Part shown: positions 39,331-51,095 of the stretch, piece after piece
Position numbering within the stretch: the stretch's first letter is position 1
Layout: the number at the start of each line of letters is the position of its first letter
DNA from: Calliopsis andreniformis
Taxonomy: Eukaryota > Arthropoda > Insecta > Hymenoptera > Andrenidae
Reading direction: 5' to 3'
Assembly (NCBI RefSeq): GCF_051401765.1
Contig: NW_027480507.1
Location: 1,302,001-1,366,000 of the forward strand
DNA length: 64,000 nucleotides
Made by a program: the position numbers and the translations under genes
Notes under the pieces: model-generated
Seen by the model: only the letters and a program-made list of their open reading frames with translations
What the model was told of the DNA's origin: nothing
The model's database searches: none

Positions 39331-39502
39331 TCAGTCCTCAATCCTCAATCCTCATTCTTCAATCCTCAATACCCAATCCTCAATCTTCAATCCTCAATCC
39401 TCAAACCTCAATCCTCAATCCTCATTCTTCAATCCTCAACACCCAATCCTCAATCTTCAATCCTCAATCCTCAATCCTCAGACCTCAATCCTCAATCTTC
39501 AA

Positions 39503-40740
39503 TCCTCAATACTCAATCCTCAATCCACAATCCTCAATCCTCAATACTCATCCATCAATCCTCAATTCTCCGTACTCAATAGAATATCCTGAATTCTCAG
39601 GATTCAATACTCAAACCTCAACACTCAACCCTCAATCCTCATTCCTCAATCCTCGATCCTGAATCCTCAATCCTCAATCCTCAATCTTCAATCCTCAATA
39701 CACAGTCTTCAATCCCCAATCCTCAATCCTCAATCCTCAATCCTCATTCTTCAACCCTCAACACCCAATCCTCAATCTTCAATCTTCAGTCCTCAATCCT
39801 CAGACCTCAATCCTCAATCTTCAATCCTCAATACTCAATCTTCAATCCTCAATCCTCAATCCTCAATCCTCAATCCTCATTCTTCAATCCTCAACACCCA
39901 ATCCTCAATCTTCAATCCTCAATCCTCAATGCTCAATACTCAATCCACAATCTTCAATCCTCAATGCTCAATCCTCAATCCTCAGTCCTCAGTCCTCTAA
40001 CCTCAATCCTCAACCCTCAGCCCTCATCCTCAATCCTCAATCCTCAATCCTCAATCCTCAATCTTCAATCCTCAACACTCAATCTTCAATCCTCAATCCT
40101 CAGTCCTCAATCCTCAATCCTCAAACCTCAATCCTCAATCTTCAATCCTCAACACTCAATCTGCAATATTCAATCCTCAATCCTCAATCCTCAATCCTCA
40201 ATGTTCAATCCTCAATACCCAATCCTCAATCTTCAATCCTCAATCCTCAATCCTCAATCCACAATCCTCAATCCTCAATCCTCAGTCGTCAGTCCTCAAC
40301 CATCAATTCTGAATCCTCAATCCTGCATCCTCAATCTTCAGCCCTCTGTCCTCAATAATAAGTTGTCAATCCTCAATCTTCAATACTCAATCGTCAATCC
40401 TCAGTCCTCAATCCTCAATCCTCGATTCTCGTTCCTCAATCCTCAATCCTCAACCCTCAGTCCTCATCCTCAATTCTCAATTCTCAATCCTCAATCCTCA
40501 ATCCTCAATCTTGAATCATCAATAATCAATCTCCAATCCTAGATCATCAATCCACAACCCTCAATGCTCAATCCTCTATCTTCAATCATCGATATACAAT
40601 CTTCAATCCTCAATCCTCAATCCTCAATCCTCAATCCTCAATCCTCAATCTTTAATCCTCAATCCTCAATCTTCAATCTTCAATCCTCAACCCTCAATCC
40701 TCAATCCTCAATCCTCAATCATCAATCCTCAATCATCAAT
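39503..40740 (+). repeat. Higher-order block D, copy 2
   Basis: Colinear with 11,065-12,302 with no net length change over about 1.2 kb. Beyond 40,740 it stays similar to 51.5-52.1 kb rather than to the first copy, so this region shares its left part with D1 and a longer stretch with D4/C1. It contains a hairpin at 39,586 and GCCCTCTG at 40,341. Confidence 0.85.
39586..39603. repeat. Hairpin module
   Basis: Perfect arms; block D2 with the TCCGTACTC upstream. Confidence 0.9.
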
Positions 40741-43700
40741 CCTCAGTCCCAAATCCTCAATCTTCAATACTCAATCCTCAATCCTCAATCTTCAATTCCC
40801 AATACTCAATTTTCAATCCTCAATCCCCAATCCTCAATCCTCAATCCTCAGTCCTCAATCCTCAGTCCTCAGTCCTCAACCATCAATCCTGAATCCTCAA
40901 TCCTGCATCCTCAATCTTCAGCCCTCTGTCCTCAACAATCAGTTGTCAATCCTCAATCTTCAATACTCAATCGTCAATCCTCAGTCCTCAATCCTCAATC
41001 TTCAATTCCCGATCCTCAATCCTCAATCCTCAACCCTCAGTCCTCATCCCCAATTCTCAATTCTCAATCCTCAATCCTCAACCCTCAAACTTCAATCCTC
41101 AATAATCAATCTCCAATCCTAGATCCTCAATCCTCAGTCCTCAATCCTCAATCATCAATCTTCAATCCTCAATACCCAATCCTCAATCTTCAATCCTCAA
41201 TCCTCAATCCTCAATTCTCAATCCTCTATCCTCAGTCCTCAGTCCTCAGTCCTCAAACCTCAATCCTCAACCCTCAGCCCTCATCCTCAATCCTCAATCC
41301 TCAATCCTCAATCCTCAATCTTCAATCCTCAATACTCAATCTTCAATCCTCAATCCTCAATCCTCAATCCTCAATCCTCAATCTTCAATCCTCAATACTC
41401 AAACTTCAATCCTCAATCCTCAATCCTCAATCCTCAATCCTCAATCCTGAATCCTCAACCCTCAGACCTCAAACATCAATACACAGCCCTCAGTCCTCGT
41501 CCTCAATCCACAACCATCAATCCTCAATCCTCAATCTTCAATCATCAATATTCAATCTTCAATCCTCAATCCCCAAACCTCAATCTTCAAACCTCAATCC
41601 TCAATCCTCAATCCTCAATCCTCATTCTTCAATCCTCAATACCCAATCCTCAATCTTCAATCCTCAATCCTCAATCCTAAATTCTCAATCCTCAATCCTC
41701 AGTCCTCAGTCCTCTAACCTCAATCCTCAACCCTCAGCCCTCATCCTCAATCCTCAATTCTCAATCCTCAATCCTCAATCTTCAATCCTCAATACTCAAT
41801 CTTCAATCCTCAATCCTCAATGTTCAATCCTCAATACCCAATCCTCAATCTTCAATCCTCAATCCTCAATCCTCAATCCACAATCCTCAATCCTCAACCC
41901 TCAGTCGTCAGTCCTCAACCATCAATCCTGAATCCTCAATCCTGCATCCTCAATCTTCAGCCCTCTGTCCTCAACAATCAGTTGTCAATCCTCAATCTTC
42001 AATCCTCAATACTCAATCTTCAATCCTCAATCCACAATCCTCAATCCTCAATCCTCAGTCTTCAATCCTCAATACTCAAACTTCAATCCTCAATCCTCAA
42101 TCCTCGATCCTCAATCCTCAATCCTGAATCCTCAACCCTCAGACCTCAAACATCAATACACAGCCCTCAGTCCTCGTCCTCAATCCACAACCATCAATCC
42201 TCAATCCTCAATCTTCAATCATCAATATTCAATCTTCAGTCCTCAATCCTCAATCCTCAATGTTCAATCCGCAATACCCTATCCTCAATCCTCAATCCTC
42301 AATCCTCTATCCTCAATCCTCAATCCTCGATCCACAATCCTCAATCCTCAGTCCTCAAAACTCAAACCTGAATACTCAAACCTGAATCCTCAACCTTCAG
42401 AACTCAGTCCTCAACAATCAGTTGACAATTCTCAGTCCTCAATAGAATATAATCAATTCACAGATTTCAATACTCAATACTCAATCTGCAATCTCCAAAT
42501 CTCTATCCACAAACGTCAAGTCTCATCATTCAACCCTCAACACTCAGTCCCCAATCCTCAATCTTCAATCCTCAATCCTCAATCCTCAATCCTCAATCCT
42601 CAATCTTCAATCCTCAATACTCAATCTTCAATCCTCCATTCTCAATCCTCAATCCTCAATCCTCAATCCTCAATCCTCATTCTTCAATCCTCAATACCCA
42701 ATCCTCAATCTTCAATCCTCAATCCTCAATCCTAAATTCTCAATCCTCAATCTTCAGTCCTCAGTCCTCTAACCTCAATCCTCAACCCTCAGCCCTCATC
42801 CTCAATCCTCAATTCTCAATCCTCAATCCTCAATCTTCAATCCTCAATACTCAATCTTCAATCCTTAATCCTCAGTCCTCAATCCTCAATCCTCAAACCT
42901 CAATCCTCAATCTTCAATCCTCAACACTCAATCTGCAATATTCAATCCTCAATCCTCAATCCTCAATCCTCAATCTTGAATCCTCAATAATCAATCTCCA
43001 ATCCTAGATCCTCAATCCACAACCCTCAATGCTCAATCCTCAATCTTCAATCATCGATATTCAATTTTCAATCCTCAATCCTCAATCCTCAATCCTCAAT
43101 CCTCGATCCTCAATCTTTAATCCTGAATCCTCAATCTTCAATCTTCAATCCTCAACCCTCAATCCTCAATCCTCAATCCTCAATAATCAATCCTCAATCA
43201 TCAATCCTCAGTCCCAAATCCTCAATCTTCAGTACTCAATCCTCAATCCTCCATCTTCAATCCTCAATACTCAATCTTCAATCCTCCATTCTCAATCCTC
43301 AATCCTCAATCCTCAATCCTCAATCGCCAGGCTTCAATCCTCAATACTCATCCTCAATCCTCAATCCTCAATCCTCAACCCTCAATCCTCAATCCTCAAT
43401 CCTCAACCCTCTATCATCAATCCTCAGTACTCCTTCTGCCATCCTCAGTCCTCAGTCCTCAATCCTCAATCCTCATTCTTCAATCCTCAATACCCAATCC
43501 TCAATCTTCAATCCTCAATCCTCATCCTCAATCCTCAATCCTCATTCTTCAATCCTCAACACCCAATCCTCAATCTTCAATCCTGAATCCTCAACACTCA
43601 GACCTCAATCCTCAATCTTCAATCCTCAATCCTCATTCTTCAATCCTCAACACCCAATCCTCAATCATAAATCCTCAATCCTCAATCCTCAATTCTCAAT

Positions 43701-43835
43701 CCTCAATCCTCAATCCTCAGACCTCAAACATCAATACTCAACCATCAGTCCTCGTCCTCAATCCACAACCCGCAATCCTCGATCCTCAATCTTCAATCAT
43801 CAATATTCAATCTTCAATCCTCAATCCTCAATCCT
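40740..43835 (+). repeat. Mixed segment related to the window's first 2.2 kb and to C1
   Basis: The left part (to about 41.3 kb) matches 51.55-52.1 kb. GCCCTCTG modules lie at 40,921 and 41,960 and a 112-bp module at 42,441. The stretch 42.4-43.2 kb shares rare variants with 0.4-0.65 and 1.55-2.25 kb. CGCCAGG occurs again near 43,325. No gene is seen. Confidence 0.75.
42441..42552 (+). repeat. 112-bp anchor module
   Basis: AATC subtype with CTCCAAATC and AAGTCTCATC, nearest to the copy at 423. Confidence 0.9.
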
Positions 43836-44595
43836 CAATACTCAATCCTCAATCCTCAATCCTCAATCCTCAATACTCAACCATCAATCCTCAATTCTCC
43901 GTACTCAATAGAATATCCTGAATTCTCAGGATTCAATACTCAAACCTCAACACTCAACCCTCAATCCTCATTCCTCAATCCTCGATCCTGAATCCTCAAT
44001 CCTCAATCCTCAATCTTCAATCCTCAATACACAGTCTTCAATCCCCAATCCTCAATCCTCAATCCTCAATCCTCATTCTTCAACCCTCAACACCCAATCC
44101 TCAATCTTCAATCTTCAGTCCTCAATCCTCAGACCTCAATCCTCAATCTTCAATCCTCAATACTCAGTCTTCAATCCTCAATCCTCAATCCTCAATCCTC
44201 AAGCCTCATTCTTCAATCCTCAACACCCAATCCTCAATCTTCAATCCTCAATCCTCAATGCTCAATACTCAATCCACAATCTTCAATCCTCAATGCTCAA
44301 TCCTCAATCCTCAGTCCTCAGTCCTCTAACCTCAATCCTCAACCCTCAGCCCTCATCCTCAATCCTCAATTCTCAATCCTCAATCCTCAATCTTCAATCC
44401 TCAATACTCAATCTTCAATCCTCAATCCTCAGTCCTCAATCCTCAATCCTCAAACCTCAATCCTCAATCTTCAATCCTCAACACTCAATCTGCAATATTC
44501 AATCCTCAATCCTCAATCCTCAATCCTCAATGTTCAATCCTCAATACCCAATCCTCAATCTTCAATCCTCAATCCTCAATACTCAATCCACAATC
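43835..44595 (+). repeat. Higher-order block D, copy 3 (short)
   Basis: Matches 39,506-40,266 at offset 4,329 (hairpin 39,586 to 43,915; AATGCT variant 39,964 to 44,293). It breaks off at about 44,590, where CACAATCCTAAATTCTC replaces the expected heptamers. Confidence 0.82.
43915..43932. repeat. Hairpin module
   Basis: Perfect arms; block D3. Confidence 0.9.
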
Positions 44596-44839
44596 CTAAA
44601 TTCTCAATCCTCAATCCTCAGTCCTCAGTCCTCTAACCTCAATCCTCAACCCTCAGCCCTCATCCTCAATCCTCAATTCTCAACACTCAACCTGCAATAT
44701 TCAATCCTCAATCCTCAATCCTCAATCCTCAATGTTCAATCCTCAATACCCAATCATCAATCTTCAATCCTCAATCCTCAATCCTCAATCCACAATCATC
44801 AATCCTCAACCCTCAGTCGTCAGTCCTCAACCATCAATC

Positions 44840-46080
44840 CTGAATCCTCAATCCTGCATCCTCAATCTTCAGCCCTCTGTCCTCAACAATCAGTTGTCAA
44901 TCCTCAATCTTCAATACTCAATCGTAAATCCTCAGTCCTCAATCCTCAATCCTCAATTCCCGATCCTCAATCCTCAATCCTCAACACTCAGTCCTCATCC
45001 CCAGTTCTCAATTCTCAATCCTCAATCCTCAACCCTCAATCTTCAATCCTCAATAATCAATCTCCAATCCTAGATCCTCAATCCTCAGTCCTCAATCCTC
45101 AATCATCAATCTTCAATCCTCAATACCCAATCCTCAATCTTCAATCCTCAATCCTCAATCCTCAATTCTCAATCCTCTATCCTCAGTCCTCAGTCCTCAG
45201 TCCTCAAACCTCAATCCTCAACCCTCAGCCCTCATCCTCAATCCTCAATCCTCAATCCTCAATCCTCAGTCCTCAATCTTCAATCCTCAATACTCAATCT
45301 TCAATCCTCAATCCACAATCCTCAATCCTCAATCCTCAATCTTCAATCCTCAATACTCAAACTTCAATCCTCAATCCTCAATCCTCAATCCTCAATCCTC
45401 AATCGTGAATCCTCAACCCTCAGACCTCAAACATCAATACACAGCCCTCAGTCCTCGTCCTCAATCCACAACCATCAATCCTCAATCCTCAATCTTCAAT
45501 CATCAATATTCAATCTTCAGTCCACAATCCTCAATCCTCAATGTTCAATCCGCAATACCCTATCCTCAATCCTCAATCCTCAATCCTCTATCCTCAATCC
45601 TCAATCCTCGATCCACAATCCTCAATCCTCAGTCCTCAAAACTAAAACCTGAATACTCAATCCTGAAACCTCAACCTTCAGAACTCAGTCCTCAACAATC
45701 AGTTGTCAATTCTCAATCCTCAATAGAATATAATCAATTCACAGATTTCAATACTCAATACTCAATCTGCAATCTTCAAATCTCTATCCACAAACGTCAA
45801 TTCTCATCATTCAACCCTCAACACTCAGTCCCCAATCCTCAATCTTCAATCCTCAATCCTCAATCCTCAATCCTCAATTCTCAATCTTCAATCCTCAATA
45901 CTCAGTCTTCAATCCTCCATTCTCAATCCTCAGTCCTCAATCCTCAATCCTCAATCGCCAGGCTTCAATCCTCAATACTCATCCTCAATCCTCAATCCTC
46001 AATCCTCAACCCTCAATCCTCAATCCTCAATCCTCAACCCTCAATCATCAATCCTCAGTAATCCTTCTGCAATCCTCAGT
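44840..46080 (+). repeat. Higher-order block H, copy 3 in order (H4)
   Basis: GCCCTCTG at 44,872, 112-bp module at 45,722 (850 apart, as in the 38.1-kb copy) and CGCCAGG at 45,956. It has small private changes such as ACTAAAACCTG near 45,643 and CCTGAAACCTC near 45,663. The latter is shared with 50.13 kb. Confidence 0.85.
45722..45833 (+). repeat. 112-bp anchor module
   Basis: AATC subtype in block H4, with no private change noticed; it can stand as the reference copy. Confidence 0.9.
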
Positions 46081-47349
46081 CCTCAGTCCTCAATCCTCAA
46101 TCCTCATTCTTCAATCCTCAATACCCAATCCTCAATCTTCAATCCTCAATCCTCATCCTCAATCCTCAATCCTCATTCTTCAATCCTCAACACCCAATCC
46201 TCAATCTTCAATCCTCAATCTTCAACCCTCAGACCTCAATCCTCAATCTTCAATACTCAATACTCAATCTTCAATCCTCAATCCTCAATCCTCAATCCTC
46301 ATTCTTCAATCCTAAACACCCAATCCTCAATCATCAATCCTCAATCCTCAATCCTCAATTCTCAATCCTCAATCCTCAATCCTCAGACCTCAAACATCAA
46401 TACTCAACCATCAGTCCTCGTCCTCAATCCACAACACTCAATCCTCGATCCTCAATCTTTAATCATCAATATTCAATCTTCAATCCTCAATCCACAATCC
46501 TCAATCCTCAATCCTCAATCCCCAATCCTCAATCCTCGACCGTCAACATTCAATACTCAATACTCAACCCTAGATCCTCAATCCTCAATCTTCAATCCTC
46601 AACACTCAATCTGCAATATTCAATCCTCAAACCTCAATCCTCAATCCTCAATGTTCAATCCTCAATACCCAATCCTCAATCTTCAATCCTCAATCCTCAA
46701 TCCTCAATCCACAATCCTCAATCCCCAATCCACAGTCCTCAGTCCTCAACCATCAATTCTGAATCCACAATCCCGCATCCTCAATCTTCAGCCCTCTGTC
46801 CTCAACAATAAGTTGTCAATCCTCAGTCTTCAATACTCAATCGTCAATCCTCAGTCCTCAATCCTCAATCCTCGATTCTCGTTCCTCAATCCTCAATCCT
46901 CAACCCTCAGTCCTCATCCTCAATTCTCAATTCTCAATCCTCAATCCTCAATCCTCAATCTTGAATCCTCAATAATCAATCTCCAATCATAGATCCTCAA
47001 TCCACAACCCTCAATCCTCAATCCTCAATCTTCAATCATCGCTATTCAATCTTCAATCCTCAATCCTCAATCCTCAATCCTCAGTCCTCAATCCTCAATC
47101 TTTAATCCTCAATCCTCAATCTTCAATCCTCAATCCTCAATCTTCAATCCTCAATCCTCAATCCTGAATCCTCAATCCTCAATCCTCGATCCTCAATCCT
47201 CAATCTTCAATCATCAATACTCAATCTTCAATCCTCAATCATCAATCCTCAATCCTCAATCCTCAATCCTCAATAATCAACGCACAACCCTCAACCATCA
47301 ATACTCAATACTCAACCATCAACCCTCAATTCTCAATACTCAATAGAAT

Positions 47350-47367
47350 ATCATGTATTCTCATGTT
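47350..47367. repeat. Diverged anchor module without hairpin
   Basis: ATCATGTATTCTCATGTT: E2 partner of 34,745 with one further change in the left arm. Confidence 0.75.
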
Positions 47368-47621
47368 TCAATACTCAATCCACAATATTCAATAATCAAA
47401 TCTCAATCCTCAAACATCAATTCTCAACACTCAATTCTCATCACTCAGTACTCTCTCTTCAATCCTCCATCCTCAATCCTCAGTCCTCAAGCGTCAATCC
47501 TCAAACCTCAATCCTCAACCCTCAATCCTCAGTCCTCAAACTTCAATCCTGAATCCTCAATCCTGAATCCTCAATCTTCAGCGCTCAGTCCTCAACAATC
47601 AATTGTCAATCCTCAATCCTC

Positions 47622-47733
47622 AATAGAATATCCTCAATTCACAGTTTTCAATACTCAATCCCCATTCTTCAATCTTCAAATCTCAATCCACAAACTACAA
47701 TCCTCGTGACTCAACACTCAACGCTCAGTCCTC
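47622..47733 (+). repeat. 112-bp anchor module, diverged
   Basis: E2 partner of 35,017 (offset 12,605): ATCCTC subtype with CCCCATTCTTC and CAAACTACAATCC. Confidence 0.85.
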
Positions 47734-47916
47734 AATCTTCAATCCTCAATCCTCAATCCTCAATCTTCAATCCTCAATACTCAATATTCAATACTCAATC
47801 CTCAATTCTGAATACTCAATCCTCAATCCTCAATCCTTAATCCTCAATCCTCAATCCTCAATAATCAACGCACAGCCCTCAACCATCAATCCTCAATTCC
47901 CAGTACTCAATAGAAT

Positions 47917-47934
47917 ATCCTGAATTCTCATGGT
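47917..47934. repeat. Diverged anchor module, half-formed hairpin
   Basis: E2 partner of 35,312 with the same sequence. Confidence 0.75.
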
Positions 47935-48099
47935 TCAATACTCAATCCACAATATTCAATCCTCAAACCTCAATCCTCAATCCTCAATGTTCAATCCTCA
48001 ATACCCAATCCTCAATCTTCAATCCTCAATCCTCAATCCTCAATCCACAATCCTCAATCCCCAATCCACAGTCCTCAGTCCTCAACCATCAATTCTGAA

Positions 48100-49330
48100 T
48101 CCACAATCCTGCATCCTCAATCTTCAGCCCTCTGTCCTCAACAATAAGTTGTCAATCCTCAATCTTCAATACTCAATCGTCAATCCTCAGTCCTCAATCC
48201 TCAATCCTCAATTCCCGATCCTCAATCCTCAATCCTCAACCCTCAGTCCTCATCCCCAATTCTCAATTCTCAATCCTCAATCCTCAACCCTCAATCTTCA
48301 ATCCTCAATAATCAATCTCCAATCCTAGATCCTCAATCCTCAGTCCTCAATCCTCAATCATCAATCTTCAATCCTCAATACCCAATCCTCAATCTTCAAT
48401 CCTCAATCCTCAATCCTCAATTCTCAATCCTCTATCCTCAGTCCTCAGTCCTCAGCCCTCAAACCTCAATCCTCAACCCTCAGCCCTCATCCTCAATCCT
48501 CAATCCTCAATCCTCAATCCTCAATCTTCAATCCTCAATACTCAATCTTCAATCCTCAATCCTCAATCCTCAATCCTCAATCCTCAATCTTCAATGCTCA
48601 ATACTCAAACTTCAATCCTCAATCCTCAATCCTCAATCCTCAATCCTCAATCCTGAATCCTCAACCCTCAGACCTCAAACATCAATACACAGCCCTCAGT
48701 CCTCGTCCTCAATCCACAACCATCAATCCTCAATCCTCAATCTTCAATCATCAATATTCAATCTTCAGTCCTCAATCCTCAATCCTCAATGTTCAATCCG
48801 CAATACCCTATCCTCAATCTTCAATCCTCAATCCTCTATCCTCAATCCTCAATCCTCGATCCACAATCCTCAATCCTCAGTCCTCAAAACTCAAACCTGA
48901 ATACTCAATCCTGAATCCTCAACCTTCAGAACTCAGCCCTCAACAATCAGCTGTCAATTCTCAATCCTCAATAGAATATAATCAATTCACAGATTTCAAT
49001 ACTCAATACTCAATCTGCAATCTTCAAATCTCTATCCACAAACGTCAATTCTCATCATTCAACCCTCAACACTCAGTCCCCAATCCTCAATCTTCAATCC
49101 TCAATCCTCAATCCTCAATCCTCAATCCTCAATCTTCAATCCTCAATACTCAATCTTCAATCCTCCATTCTCAATCCTCAATCCTCAATCCTCAATCCTC
49201 AATCGCCAGGCTTCAATCCTCAATACTCATCCTCAATCTTCAATCCTCAATCCTCAACCCTCAATCCTCAATCCTCAATCCTCAACCCTCAATCATCAAT
49301 CCTCAGTCATCCTTCTGCAATCCTCAGTCC
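48100..49330 (+). repeat. Higher-order block H, copy 4 in order (H3)
   Basis: GCCCTCTG at 48,127, 112-bp module at 48,970 (843 apart, as in the first copy) and CGCCAGG at 49,204. The upstream dyad is altered to CAGCTGTC, a private change. Confidence 0.85.
48970..49081 (+). repeat. 112-bp anchor module
   Basis: AATC subtype in H3. The module itself is standard, but the dyad upstream is changed to CAGCTGTC. Confidence 0.9.
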
Positions 49331-49786
49331 TCAATCCTCAATCCTCATTCTTCAATCCTCAATACCCAATCCTCAATCTTCAATCCTCAATCCTCATCCT
49401 CAATCCTCAATCCTCATTCTTCAATCCTCAACACCCAATCCTCAATCTTCAATCCTCAATCCTCAACACTCAGACCTCAATCCTCAATCTTCAATCCTCA
49501 ATCCTCATTCTTCAATCCTCAACACCCAATCCTCAATCATCAATCCTCAATCCTCAATCCTCAATTCTCAATCCTCAATCCTCAATCCTCAGACCTCAAA
49601 CATCAATACTCAACCATCAGTCCTCGTCCTCAATCCACAACCCGCAATCCTCGATCCTCAATCTTCAATCATCAATATTCAATCTTCAATCCTCAATCCT
49701 CAATCCTCAATACTCAATCCTCAATCCACAATCCTCAATCCTCAATACTCATCCATCAATCCTCAATTCTCAATACTCAATAGAAT

Positions 49787-49804
49787 ATCCTGAATTCTCA
49801 GGAT
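49787..49804. repeat. Hairpin module
   Basis: Perfect arms; its flanks resemble those at 5,987. Confidence 0.9.
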
Positions 49805-50183
49805 TCAATACTCAAACCTCAACCCTCAATCCTCAATCCTCAATCCTCAATCCTCAATATTCAATCCTCAATACTCAATCTTCAATCCTCCATCCTCAAT
49901 CCTCAATCCTCAATCCTCACTCCTGAATCCTCATTCTTCAATCCTCAATACCCAATACTCAATGTTCAATCTTCAACCATCAATCCTCAATTCTCAATCC
50001 TCAATCCTCAGTCCTCAGACCTCAAACCTCAATCCTCAACCCTCAGCACTCATCCTCAATCCTCAATCCTCAACCTTCAATCCTCAATCCTCAGTCCTCA
50101 AAACTCAAACCTGAATACTCAATCCTGAAACCTCAACCTTCAGAACTCAGTCCTCAACAATCAGTTGTCAATTCTCAATCCTC

Positions 50184-50295
50184 AATAGAATATAATCAAT
50201 TCACAGATTTCAATACTCAATACTCAATCAGCAATCTTCAAATCTCTATCCACAAACGTCAATTCTCATCATTCAACCCTCAACACTCAGTCCCC
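50184..50295 (+). repeat. 112-bp anchor module
   Basis: AATC subtype with CAATCAGCAATC where others have CAATCTGCAATC. It lies 397 bases after a hairpin module. Confidence 0.9.
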
Positions 50296-50559
50296 AATCC
50301 TCAATCTTCAATCCTCAATCCTCAATCCTCAATCCTCAATCCTCAATCTTCAATCCTCAATACTCAATCTTCAATCCTCAATCCTCAATCCTCACTCCTC
50401 AATCCTCAATCCTCCATCCTCAGACCTCAAACATCAATCCTCGACCCTCAGTCCTCGTCCTCAATCCACAACCCTCAATCCTCGATCCTCAATCTTCAAT
50501 CATCAATATTCAATCTTCAATCCTCAATCCTCAATCCTCAATACTCAATCCTCAATCCT

Positions 50560-51095
50560 CAATCCTCAATCCTCAACACTCAACCATCAATCCTCCATTC
50601 TCCGTACTCAATAGAATATCCTGAATTCTCAGGATTCAATACTCAAACCTCAACACTCAACCCTCAATCCTCATTCCTCAATCCTCGATCCTGAATCCTC
50701 AATCCTCAATCCTCAATCTTCAATCCTCAATACACAGTCTTCAATCCCCAATCCTCAATCCTCAATCCTCAATCCTCATTCTTCAACCCTCAACACCCAA
50801 TCCTCAATCTTCAATCTTCAGTCCTCAATCCTCAGACCTCAATCCTCAATCTTCAATCCTCAATACTCAATCTTCAATCCTCAATCCTCAATCCTCAATC
50901 CTCAATCCTCATTCTTCAATCCTCAACACCCAATCCTCAATCTTCAATCCTCAACCCTCAATGCTCAATACTCAATCCACAATCTTCAATCCTCAATGCT
51001 CAATCCTCAATCCTCAGTCCTCAGTCCTCTAACCTCAATCCTCAACCCTCAGCCCTCATCCTCAATCCTCAATTCTCAATCCTCAATCCTCAATC
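50560..51095 (+). repeat. Higher-order block D, copy 4 (partial)
   Basis: Hairpin at 50,618 with the TCCGTACTCAAT upstream typical of block D, followed by the same ordered variants as at 39.6 kb. The offset is 11,032 at the hairpin and 10,808 at the AATGCT variant (40,564 to 51,372). This copy is therefore 224 bases (32 heptamers) shorter in between. It leads directly into the triplicated region. Confidence 0.82.
50618..50635. repeat. Hairpin module
   Basis: Perfect arms; block D4, with CTCCATTCTCCGTACTC upstream. Confidence 0.9.

Larger units (their letters stand above)
46512..47958 (+). repeat. Diverged higher-order block E, copy 2
   Basis: Partner of 34.2-35.35 kb, longer by about 293 bases, including the GATTCTCGTTCC flank near 46,872. 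It contains GCCCTCTG at 46,791, diverged anchors at 47,350 and 47,917 and the variant 112-bp module at 47,622. The right edge is sharp: after CAATCCACAATATTCAAT the two copies continue differently (AATC versus CCTC). Confidence 0.83.
49330..50560 (+). repeat. Mixed segment with hairpin then 112-bp module
   Basis: The left part resembles 5.55-6.3 kb, including the hairpin at 49,787 and the CAGGATTCAATACTC flank. Near 50,085 it switches to a block-H-like stretch with the 112-bp module at 50,184, then near 50,390 to CTCACTCCTCAATCC. The two types of anchor module lie 397 bases apart here. No gene is seen. Confidence 0.75.

Noticed and set aside
423..50295. AATAGAATATAATC as a TATA box or -10 promoter element
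   Set aside because: It is A/T-rich only by a few substitutions from the heptamer, is followed by no gene, and recurs as part of a 112-bp repeat.
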